This document shows positions 7,089 to 12,935 of a stretch of DNA of 15,602 bases, piece after piece; positions within the stretch are counted from its first letter, which is position 1; every line of letters begins with the position of its first letter. The stretch spans positions 477-16,078 of the forward strand of contig DCTV01000011.1 of assembly GCA_002329665.1 (NCBI GenBank), written 5' to 3'. Under the pieces are notes generated by a model. That model did no database searches. It was given only the letters and a program-made list of their open reading frames with translations, and was not told where the DNA came from. A program made the position numbers and the translations under genes. This stretch comes from Christensenella sp. UBA1431 (GTDB taxonomy: Bacteria; Bacillota; Clostridia; Christensenellales; UBA1431).

Positions 7089-7799
7089 GTGCAACTGATA
7101 GTGAATGCGGACGACCTGGGGTACAGCAGGGGGGTGAACTGCGGCATCGCGGACGCGCACGTCCACGGCGTGGTGACGTCGGCTTCGGCGATGGCCAACA
7201 TGCCGGCCTTCAGGCATGCGGCGGACACGGTCCGCGCGCTGGCTACGCTGGGCGTGGGCCTGCATTTCAACATCACATGCGGGCGGCCGCTCGCAGACGG
7301 CGTGTCCACCCTCACCGACGCGAACGGTTACTTCATGGGCCCGGATCCCGTCTTCGACCCACAAAACGATATCGACCCGTACCACATCCGGCTGGAGCTT
7401 TACGCCCAGATGCAGGCCTTCCTTAAAAGCGGATGCAGGCCGACCCATATCGACAGCCACCACCATGTGCACACGGCGCCCGCCGTAGCCGACACGTTCT
7501 CCGATTTCGCGCGGACTCTAGGGCTACCCGTCCGCGCCGCAGCCAATTCGGAAGTCGCCCTCTGCACGGGCTTTCATGCACAGAACGCGCAGGCAGCCTG
7601 GCTGATCTCATACCTCGACGCCTGCACCGAGGAAACCGTAGAGCTCATGACGCACCCCGGCTTCGTCGACCAGGCGCTCCTTTCGGGGAGCACCTACGCG
7701 CTGCCCCGCGCAAGGGAGCACGCCGTCCTCACATCGAAAGAGGTCCGGGAATACATACAAACGCGCGGGATCAGGCTGATCCGCCACGACGAGGTCTGA
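7089..7799 (+). CDS. ChbG/HpnK (YdjC-like) carbohydrate deacetylase
   Basis: Members remove N-acetyl groups from small sugars (ChbG acts on chitobiose and chitotriose) or sugar-like lipids (HpnK) with a metal-dependent TIM-barrel active site in the cytoplasm. The 236 residues start MQLIVNADDLG, the standard N-terminus with the metal-site Asp pair (8-9). GLHFN (57-61), THIDSHHHVH (119-128, metal and catalytic His) and MTHPG (187-191) follow. I chose the GTG at 7089 because it gives the family's usual N-terminus, has GGGGG seven bases upstream and lies after the promoter; the frame is open further upstream. No chb PTS or chitobiase gene is nearby, so the substrate is not defined. The next gene follows after 26 bases with a strong SD, suggesting one transcript. 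Confidence 0.88.
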   Translation: MQLIVNADDLGYSRGVNCGIADAHVHGVVTSASAMANMPAFRHAADTVRALATLGVGLHFNITCGRPLADGVSTLTDANGYFMGPDPVFDPQNDIDPYHIRLELYAQMQAFLKSGCRPTHIDSHHHVHTAPAVADTFSDFARTLGLPVRAAANSEVALCTGFHAQNAQAAWLISYLDACTEETVELMTHPGFVDQALLSGSTYALPRAREHAVLTSKEVREYIQTRGIRLIRHDEV

Positions 7800-7825
7800 A
7801 CACCGGCCAAAAAAGGAGGCATGGC

Positions 7826-8227
7826 ATGATCGCATGCGCCATCGTTTGTTACGCCGCCGCGGCCGGCATTGTCCTTTTCCTGCCCTCGCTCACCGGTGCG
7901 GGCGGCGCACAGGCTTCGCTGCTGGTTTTGATGCAGCCGGACAGGGGCGGGCTGTGGACGGGCGTCCTCCTTTTCGCGTTGGCCGCTACGGGGATCGTCC
8001 TCGCGGCGATTAAAACGAAGGTTTCCGTGCGCATCTCGGCCGCCGCGGCCTGTGCGGGAGCCGTGGCGGGCGCGGCTTCGCTGCTGATGTCAGGGATCAC
8101 TGCTCAGAACCTCGGCAGCCGGATCGCCGCACTGCTCCTGCCCCTCCTGTTCGTCTGGGCGGCAATCTGCTGCGGGATGTTCCTGTATCTGCACAAGCGA
8201 GGGGAAGGAGCCGGGGAAAACGAATGA
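7826..8227 (+). CDS. Small four-helix membrane protein of unknown function
   Basis: I do not recognise a family. The 133-residue product is very hydrophobic and has four likely membrane helices at about 1-23, 42-62, 67-91 and 98-122, with short linkers and a charged tail KRGEGAGENE. No catalytic or metal-binding motif is visible. Ala and Gly dominate helices 2 and 3. The ATG at 7826 has GGAGG six to seven bases upstream; an ATG at 7821 is in another frame and stops at once. It lies 26 bases after the deacetylase on the same strand and probably shares its promoter, so a role in handling the same substrate or envelope component is possible but unproven. An 11-bp perfect inverted repeat overlaps its stop codon. 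Confidence 0.75.
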   Translation: MIACAIVCYAAAAGIVLFLPSLTGAGGAQASLLVLMQPDRGGLWTGVLLFALAATGIVLAAIKTKVSVRISAAAACAGAVAGAASLLMSGITAQNLGSRIAALLLPLLFVWAAICCGMFLYLHKRGEGAGENE

Positions 8228-8246
8228 TCCCAAATGGGATCATTCG
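8221..8246 (+). repeat. 11-bp perfect inverted repeat at gene end
   Basis: CGAATGATCCC (8221-8231), loop AAAT, then GGGATCATTCG (8236-8246). The hairpin contains the TGA stop of the membrane protein gene. Little T follows, so it is a poor intrinsic terminator; it may protect the transcript end, or be a binding site ahead of the comFB promoter. Confidence 0.6.
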
Positions 8247-8291
8247 CGCACATCCCGTGCATGAATTCTTGTCCGAACAGATTGTTTACAA

Positions 8292-8321
8292 TTCAGATTC
8301 AGTATTTTCGTTTATTATAGT
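8292..8321 (+). promoter_or_regulatory. Probable promoter of the ComFB gene
   Basis: The stretch 8281-8330 is strikingly AT-rich. A workable pair is TTCAGA (8292-8297), 18 bases, TATAGT (8316-8321), each one or two bases off consensus. TTTACA at 8285 and TATTAT at 8313 are alternatives but are spaced 22 apart. The assignment of exact boxes is weak, but a promoter in this spacer is likely. Confidence 0.35.
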
Positions 8322-8363
8322 ATATAGAACCGCGCGGGCAAAGCGACGAGAGGATCCGAAAGG

Positions 8364-8657
8364 ATGGAAAGCACGGCGAAAAAACCGAATGCCCCGTACA
8401 TGCTGGTCAATATAACCGAGGAACTGGTAAGGGAAAAGGTCGGTGAAATGATGGCGTCCCAGGATATGTGCCGCTGCGAAAAATGCTATTATGATGCCTG
8501 CGCCATCGCGCTCAACGCCTTGAAGCCGTGTTACGTCACCACCGAAAAAGGTTCGTTGCTGTCCCTGTTGTCCGCCCAGCACGCCGAGACCCAGACGGAG
8601 CTTACCGTGTGCGTGCTGCAGGCCCTTCTGAAAGTCAAATCTTCCCCCAGGCACTGA
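8364..8657 (+). CDS. Late competence development protein ComFB family
   Basis: A 97-residue protein whose core reads VNITEELVREKVGEMM (15-30), then DMCRCEKCYYDACAIALN (34-51) and LKPCYVT (53-59). This is the ComFB pattern, with the Cys cluster at 36, 38 and 41 and the YDACAIALNxLxPxYV helix. ComFB was named from the B. subtilis comF operon; homologues elsewhere have been described as c-di-GMP receptors and the B. subtilis protein as zinc-binding. No comFA or comFC is adjacent, so this is a stand-alone copy, and a signalling role is at least as likely as a competence role. The ATG at 8364 follows AGAGGA at about nine bases. It is convergent with the SDR gene and the RNA candidate between them. 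Confidence 0.82.
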   Translation: MESTAKKPNAPYMLVNITEELVREKVGEMMASQDMCRCEKCYYDACAIALNALKPCYVTTEKGSLLSLLSAQHAETQTELTVCVLQALLKVKSSPRH

Positions 8658-8659
8658 CC

Positions 8660-8823
8660 GCAGCCTTCCTGGGGACCCACATCTGCCTGAAGATGTTCAA
8701 TTAAGAAACGAACAGAATGCCCGGCAATCGGCTGGTTCTACCCGGACATCCCGTTCGCATTCGTGCGCCGCTTTAGCTGGGAGCGCCTTGCCGTTAGGCG
8801 GACCTCCGCCCGTAGAGCGCTCG
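8660..8823 (-). ncRNA. Candidate structured small RNA, family unknown (about 160 nt)
   Basis: The gap between comFB and the SDR gene has no plausible protein frame but contains successive hairpins. Read on the minus strand: GAGCGC (8817-8822) with 8781-8786, enclosing a GGCGG/CCGCC tetraloop hairpin (8797-8810); CGCA/TGCG (8756-8767); a 16-bp stem pairing 8742-8757 with 8709-8724; and a 6-bp stem (8679-8696). The 16-bp stem has three positions that are G-U on the minus strand but A-C on the plus strand, so the transcribed strand is minus. A perfect extended -10 lies just upstream. A further 7-bp stem (8645-8651 with 8668-8674) overlaps the comFB stop; no T-run follows, so the 3' end is uncertain and transcription could continue antisense into comFB. 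I recognise no known family. Confidence 0.45.
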
Positions 8824-8829
8824 TCGCCC

Positions 8830-8838
8830 ATTATATCA
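8830..8838 (-). promoter_or_regulatory. Extended -10 promoter overlapping SDR stop codon
   Basis: The minus strand reads TGATATAAT: the SDR stop codon TGA supplies the TGn of a perfect TGnTATAAT extended -10. Predicted start of transcription is about 8823, at the 5' end of the hairpin-rich stretch. No good -35 is visible within the SDR coding end. Confidence 0.55.
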
Positions 8839-9576
8839 GTCGTGCACCGTCCATCCGCCGTCCACGACGATCTGCTGGCCGGTGATGCCTTTCGCCTCGT
8901 CCGAAGCCAGGAAAAGGACCGCGTCGGCCACTTCCTGCATTTCCGTAAGTCTTCCGACGGGAATCCTTTCGCAGATCCACGCGTACCAGTCTTTCCGGTT
9001 CAGGTTATGCTCCGTCATCGGGGTGAGTACGTACCCAGGGCAGACGGCATTCACTTTGATGCCGTCTTTCGCAAACGCCACGGCGAAGCTGCGGGTCATG
9101 GCCAGCATGCCGGCCTTGGTCACGTCGTAGATCGTATGCCTCCCGTCAGCCTGTAAGCCCCGGATAGAAGCCATGTTCACGATCTTTCCGGCCGTGCCTT
9201 GCGCCTTCATGATCCTGCAGGCTTCCTTCGAGGCGAAAAACGCCGCTTTGAGGTTGACATTGTTCAACAGGTCCCATTCCTCCTCGGAGATGTCCTCTAT
9301 CGGCGTCCTGTTGGCGAGGCCGGCGCAGTTCACGAGGATGTCGAGGCCCCCGAAACGCTCGTTAATCTGATCCAAAACGCCCGCGATGCCCGATATTTGC
9401 ACGAGGTCGCAGTAGAAGAACGCGCCGCCGACCTCTTTTGCCGTCTTTTCTCCCTCTTCACGCTTGATGTCGACGATCGCCACTTTGGAGCCCTCTCTTG
9501 CGAACGTAAGAGCCGTTTGCCTCCCGATCCCGCTCGCGCCGCCCGTCACGACGCTCACTTTGCCCTGTAAACGCAT
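8836..9576 (-). CDS. SDR family NAD(P)-dependent oxidoreductase (sugar/polyol dehydrogenase-like)
   Basis: Classical short-chain dehydrogenase of 246 residues. The cofactor loop is TGGASGIG (11-18) and Asp36 at the end of beta-2 favours NAD over NADP. NCAG (83-86), catalytic Asn108, Ser137, Tyr150 and Lys154 (YDVTK), PG (180-181) and the terminal VDGGW are present, so the active site is complete. The ATG at 9576 gives the standard MRLQGKVSVVTGGASGIG start; AGGAG lies about eleven bases upstream, and an ATG at 9584 is out of frame. It follows the FGGY kinase on the same strand, separated by 132 bases holding a strong hairpin. Oxidation or reduction of the sugar or polyol phosphorylated by that kinase is the natural guess, but the substrate cannot be read from the sequence. 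Confidence 0.9.
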   Translation of the reverse strand: MRLQGKVSVVTGGASGIGRQTALTFAREGSKVAIVDIKREEGEKTAKEVGGAFFYCDLVQISGIAGVLDQINERFGGLDILVNCAGLANRTPIEDISEEEWDLLNNVNLKAAFFASKEACRIMKAQGTAGKIVNMASIRGLQADGRHTIYDVTKAGMLAMTRSFAVAFAKDGIKVNAVCPGYVLTPMTEHNLNRKDWYAWICERIPVGRLTEMQEVADAVLFLASDEAKGITGQQIVVDGGWTVHD

Positions 9577-9606
9577 GTTTTCATGATCTCCTTTCTTCTG
9601 TTCGAT

Positions 9607-9652
9607 GCCGCCTGGCCGGGAACCGGGCTTTCCCGGCGCCCGGCCAGACGGC
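9607..9652 (-). repeat. Very stable intercistronic stem-loop between kinase and SDR genes
   Basis: Nested pairing: 9607-9610 with 9649-9652 (4 bp), 9612-9620 with 9639-9647 (9 bp) and 9623-9627 with 9632-9636 (5 bp) around a CTTT loop, 18 bp in total and nearly all G-C. No T-run follows in the minus direction, so it is not a normal terminator. It may protect or process the upstream mRNA and so set the kinase:SDR ratio. Confidence 0.65.
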
Positions 9653-9708
9653 CTGTTAAGCCGCCCGGGCAGGCTGCCTCTTAAATGCTGCAGCACGGGA
9701 CGACAGCC

Positions 9709-11268
9709 CTACAGGCCGAGCCTGTTCTGAAAATCGTTGATCCTTTTGTACACGTTGTGTTCGGGGGAAGCGAGGCTTTCGTAGGTCGAACAATAGATGT
9801 CGTAAAGCTCGTCGTAGATCTTCGTGTGCTCGGGCACGGGTTCGTACGTACGGGTGACCCGCACCATCGCGTCCGCGGCCTCCTGCACGTTCTTGAATAT
9901 CCCGACGCCTACGCCGGCGAGCATCGCGGCGCCGACGGAGGCCGTCTCGGAAGTCTGCACCGTTTGGACCGTTTTGCCGTACACGTCGGCCTGTATCTGG
10001 TTCCACATCGGCGATTTGGATCCGCCGCCGGTGAGCCTGATCCTGTCGACGTCGATCCCCATCCCGCTCTTCGCGGTGATGATATCGCGGATCTCCAGGC
10101 TGATGCCTTCCATCACGGCCCTTGCGATATCGGCCTTGGTATGAGCGAAGGTAAGCCCGAGGAAAAGGCCTTTCGCGTTGGAGTTGTTGCGGGGCGGTCC
10201 GGCCGACGCGAGATGGGGCATGTACAGCACGCCCTTGGCCCCCGGCTTACCGGCCGCGATCTGTTTGTTGATAAGCTCGAACGGGTCCGTCTTCAGGACT
10301 TTTCCGGCAGCGATCTCTACGTCGCCGAAGGTGTCGCGGTACCAGCGGTAACTGCTCGCGGCCGCGAGCACCGATCCTTCGATGGTCCACATGTTCGTGC
10401 CGGTGTTCCCTATCACGACCATGCTGCCGTTCGGGTCGCGCACCTGCTTTGAACTCAGAGAAATGCAGGTGCCGTAGGTGCCGAGGATGGTGGCCGCCAT
10501 CTTCTCTTTCGTGATGCCAAGGCCCAGTATCGCACAGGTAACGTCCATCGCGCCGACACATACTGGCGTGCCCTCGGGTATCCCGGTGGCCTTGGAGACC
10601 TCCGCGGTAACGGCGCCGACCTGTGTGCCGCCGTCGACCACCACCGGCAGCTTTTCCTCGGGGATGTCGAACAGTTTGAGGAGTTTCTCGCTGTACCTGT
10701 GGTTGTCGACATCGAAGAAGCCGTATCTTGCCGCCGACGAGATGTCCGTATAGTGCTTTTTAACGCCCAGCGTCCTTAAGAAGTAGTCCTGATGGAGCGC
10801 GAAGCACGCCGTCTTTTCGTAGTTCTCGGGCTCGTACTTCTTGATCCATAAGATCTTCGAGAGGGCCCATACGGTCGCCAGCGGCGCGCCCGAAATCCGA
10901 TACAGTTCCTCGGGCGAAACCATGCTCGCGATCTCGTCGAGCATCACGGAGCCCCTCGTGTCCTGCCAGCCGATCGTGGGTCGAACGAGCCTGTTGTCCT
11001 TATCGACCGGGCAGAACGCCGCGCCCTGAGAGGAAAGAGCGACCGCCGCAATCTCTTTGGGGTCGATGCCCGCGTTTTGTATCGCCCCCCTGCATGAATC
11101 ATAGATGACGCTGACCATAAGGCCGCAGTCCTGTTCGTACCATCCCGGTTTGGGACTGGTGACCCCGTATTCCGCCCCGCTTGAACCCAGGATGTTGCCT
11201 TCCAGGTCGACAATGCTCGCCCTGCTGCTCATCGTTCCTTCGTCAATGGACATCAAGTACTTTGCCAT
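9709..11268 (-). CDS. FGGY family carbohydrate kinase (xylulokinase-like)
   Basis: Phosphorylates a sugar or polyol with ATP in the cytoplasm. The 519-residue length is normal. The N-terminal phosphate-binding motif is IDEGTMSSRA (8-17). GWYEQD (42-47) and WQDTR (101-105) lie in the substrate region, the catalytic base is Asp242 in GAMDVTCAILGLG (239-251), the second phosphate loop is GTYGTCISLS (263-272) and the adenosine motif TGGGSKSPMWNQIQADV spans 413-429. The substrate within FGGY (xylulose, erythritol, ribulose and others) is not readable; WxDxR is xylulokinase-like. The ATG at 11268 has GAGGT eight bases upstream. It is first in its operon, with a consensus promoter and a palindrome in a leader of about 130 bases, which suggests sugar-dependent control. 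The SDR gene follows. Confidence 0.91.
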   Translation of the reverse strand: MAKYLMSIDEGTMSSRASIVDLEGNILGSSGAEYGVTSPKPGWYEQDCGLMVSVIYDSCRGAIQNAGIDPKEIAAVALSSQGAAFCPVDKDNRLVRPTIGWQDTRGSVMLDEIASMVSPEELYRISGAPLATVWALSKILWIKKYEPENYEKTACFALHQDYFLRTLGVKKHYTDISSAARYGFFDVDNHRYSEKLLKLFDIPEEKLPVVVDGGTQVGAVTAEVSKATGIPEGTPVCVGAMDVTCAILGLGITKEKMAATILGTYGTCISLSSKQVRDPNGSMVVIGNTGTNMWTIEGSVLAAASSYRWYRDTFGDVEIAAGKVLKTDPFELINKQIAAGKPGAKGVLYMPHLASAGPPRNNSNAKGLFLGLTFAHTKADIARAVMEGISLEIRDIITAKSGMGIDVDRIRLTGGGSKSPMWNQIQADVYGKTVQTVQTSETASVGAAMLAGVGVGIFKNVQEAADAMVRVTRTYEPVPEHTKIYDELYDIYCSTYESLASPEHNVYKRINDFQNRLGL

Positions 11269-11287
11269 CTGAAGATACCTCGCTTCC

Positions 11288-11302
11288 GATGTTTTTTACA
11301 TC
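11288..11302 (-). repeat. Small inverted repeat in kinase leader
   Basis: GATGT, five T, ACATC on the plus strand (five A in the loop on the minus strand), 19 bases before the kinase ATG and close to its SD. It could form a weak mRNA hairpin or be a second half-site for a regulator. Confidence 0.3.
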
Positions 11303-11336
11303 ATCGCTCATCAGAATCCATGCTTTATTCACATAA

Positions 11337-11357
11337 GATTCATCCGTCCGATGAATC
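11337..11357. promoter_or_regulatory. 21-base palindrome, candidate operator for the kinase operon
   Basis: GATTCATC, five bases, GATGAATC: an 8-bp perfect inverted repeat, located about 45-65 bases downstream of the predicted transcription start and 69 bases before the kinase ATG. Its size and symmetry fit a dimeric repressor site acting as a roadblock. No regulator gene is adjacent in the window. Confidence 0.5.
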
Positions 11358-11407
11358 TGTATTTCTGTATCTGGTGTGTTTGAAAAGAGCTGCGGTTATA
11401 ATAATTG

Positions 11408-11436
11408 ATTATATTATTTAAATTCTTCGATGTCAA
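11408..11436 (-). promoter_or_regulatory. Consensus SigA promoter of the kinase-SDR operon
   Basis: On the minus strand TTGACA (11431-11436), exactly 17 bases, then TATAAT (11408-11413); both hexamers match consensus 6/6 and the spacer is A/T-rich. Predicted start near 11401. Such a strong promoter usually needs repression, consistent with the palindrome downstream. Confidence 0.85.
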
Positions 11437-11509
11437 TGAATATCATCGGCCCGGTAATAGTTTGCCGCCCGCTGCTTCGCCCAAAAGCACAGCAGAAACC
11501 CCGAACGGC

Positions 11510-11547
11510 ATAAAAAGTACACCGGCAGACCATTTCGTCTGCCAGTG
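11510..11547 (-). terminator. Intrinsic terminator of the Tad/DUF192/DivIVA-like operon
   Basis: On the minus strand 11537-11547 pairs with 11520-11530: an 11-bp stem with a single T-G wobble and loop GAAATG, followed by TAC and TTTTT. It lies about 98 bases after the stop of the DivIVA-like gene and before the kinase promoter. The remaining bases of the 11269-11644 gap show no gene. Confidence 0.8.
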
Positions 11548-11644
11548 CTTTCGCCGATGACATTCCGAAGGGTATGCCACCGGTTTACTGTCGGTTATAG
11601 GCCGCTCCCGGCTTTTCTTTCAGATTATGCATCAACGAAGCCGG

Positions 11645-12565
11645 TCATCCCGCGCTCCGTGCCGTTTCCTCCGCCGGGTCGGCCATTATCCCGGCCTCAG
11701 ACAGGCTCTCCATGCATCGGACCGACGCGACGAAGCTTTCGTGGAGGCGTTCCATGCAGTGTTGCTGGCTTTTGAGGATGCACCGGTAACGGTTGATCAG
11801 CGACTTGCGCTCCGTTTCGGCCCGCTCCTGGCGCCTCAGCGCCTCCTTCTCCTGTCGCTCCTTTTCTTCGATCAACTCGTTGGTCATCTTCTGGGCAAGC
11901 TGGTACTGGAGTTCGAGCATTCTGTAGCGCGCGCGTTCCTGCCCGATCTCCTCCGCCTGTTCCCTGCCAAGCGCCTCGGATTCCTCGAGCCGGGCCTGAA
12001 GCCCGCAGAGCGCTTCCGCCTGCTCCGCGAGTTCCGTCCCCAGGCGCCGGCATTTTTCTGAGAGCTCGCTTGCCTCAGCCTTATACCGTTCCAGCTCATC
12101 GAGCGTCTGCTCGTCTATCCGTTGCGACGCCTGCGCCTCTTCCAGTGCCTTTAAGATTCTTTTCTGCTCCGCTATAAGGCGCTCCTTTTCCTCCCCGAGG
12201 CGAGCCACTTCCGTTTTCAACTCCGCCCCGGCGCTACGGAGCTGTTCGTATTCTTTCTTGGGCAATGCGACGAGCCCCTGTTCGGCGAGGTACGCATCGA
12301 CGCGCTTCGGAAGGTCCGCGAGCTGTTTTTCCAGTTCGCGCGTCCGTTCCGCCAGTTCTTCCCTCTCGCGCGTGACCCCGCGCAGGTGGGTGCGCATCTC
12401 CTCGCAGCGTTCCTGATAGACCGTTTCCATGTTGTGCAGCCGGTTGAGGAGCTTTTCCACGTACTGGTCCACTTCTTTGGTGCGGTAACCGCCGAAACGC
12501 TTTTTCAGGCCTTCCTCCTGCGCCTGTCCGTCGCGTATCTGTTCCAGGATGTTCTCGGTAGTCAT
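11645..12565 (-). CDS. DivIVA-like coiled-coil protein
   Basis: A 306-residue protein that is almost wholly coiled coil (about 45-290), rich in Glu, Arg, Gln and Leu. Near the N-terminus it has LKKRFGGYRTKEVDQYVEKLLNR (20-42 region), matching the DivIVA/GpsB F-GY-xxEVDxY motif that binds curved membrane and places division or polar proteins. The C-terminus has several Cys (262, 270, 284). It has no membrane helix. Of two tandem ATGs, the second (12565) is seven bases after AGGAGG, the first (12568) four; either is possible. The open frame continues upstream over the DUF192 gene, but nothing supports a start there. It is 20 bases after DUF192 in the Tad operon, so a role in placing the pilus machine at a pole or septum is a reasonable inference. 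Confidence 0.78.
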   Translation of the reverse strand: MTTENILEQIRDGQAQEEGLKKRFGGYRTKEVDQYVEKLLNRLHNMETVYQERCEEMRTHLRGVTREREELAERTRELEKQLADLPKRVDAYLAEQGLVALPKKEYEQLRSAGAELKTEVARLGEEKERLIAEQKRILKALEEAQASQRIDEQTLDELERYKAEASELSEKCRRLGTELAEQAEALCGLQARLEESEALGREQAEEIGQERARYRMLELQYQLAQKMTNELIEEKERQEKEALRRQERAETERKSLINRYRCILKSQQHCMERLHESFVASVRCMESLSEAGIMADPAEETARSAG

Positions 12566-12585
12566 CATTTGACCTCCTCTGCCCG

Positions 12586-12921
12586 TTATCTTCTCACGAT
12601 CGTGAGACGGTCCCCCGCCCCTATTCCACCGGCGCTCCCCGCTTCCACCTCCAGCACGAGACGCGCCCCCTTCACCCTCGGCCCGATCCTCCCCGGGCCG
12701 AGGGTCTCTACGCGCAGCACCCGCAAGTCTATTGCGAGGTAGAGCACGTCTATGGGCCAACGCATGCAGAAGGTGTGCACCTGGTTGCAGGGCGACAAGA
12801 TCAGCCCTTCCCCCGGGGTCAGACGACGCCGGCCCATCAGCCCCTTCAAGCGGCTGAAAAACCCGGACGCCCTTTCGACCCTGTGCCAGAGGAGCCGGCC
12901 GCAATGATAGACCGTTTCCAT
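12586..12921 (-). CDS. DUF192 domain protein
   Basis: A 111-residue protein made of one DUF192 domain. The signature is clear: RLKGLMGRRRL (24-34), GLILSPCNQVHTFCMRWPIDVLYL (39-62), LGPGRIGPRVKGARLVLEV (74-92) and GAGDRL (101-106). Many DUF192 proteins are secreted; here no signal peptide is visible with this start. The ATG at 12921 has GGAG seven bases upstream. An in-frame ATG at 12939 overlaps the tadC stop as ATGA and would add MRGRMP, so translational coupling there is possible. Biochemical function is unknown for the family. The gene lies between tadC and the DivIVA-like gene, all closely spaced, so it is probably cotranscribed with the Tad pilus genes. Confidence 0.87.
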   Translation of the reverse strand: METVYHCGRLLWHRVERASGFFSRLKGLMGRRRLTPGEGLILSPCNQVHTFCMRWPIDVLYLAIDLRVLRVETLGPGRIGPRVKGARLVLEVEAGSAGGIGAGDRLTIVRR

Positions 12922-12935
12922 GGGCATTCTCCCCC

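Noticed and set aside
8791..8801. GTTAGGC resembling an integron attC core site
   Set aside because: No matching RYYYAAC partner at the right distance, no integrase and no cassette structure.
8645..8838. Remnant of an insertion sequence or REP-like element
   Set aside because: The hairpins are not terminal inverted repeats, there is no flanking duplication and no second copy in the window; the wobble-pair pattern fits RNA better.
12566..12904. N-terminal extension of the DivIVA-like frame over DUF192
   Set aside because: The extension overlaps an entire well-conserved DUF192 gene in another frame, and a strong SD marks the internal start.
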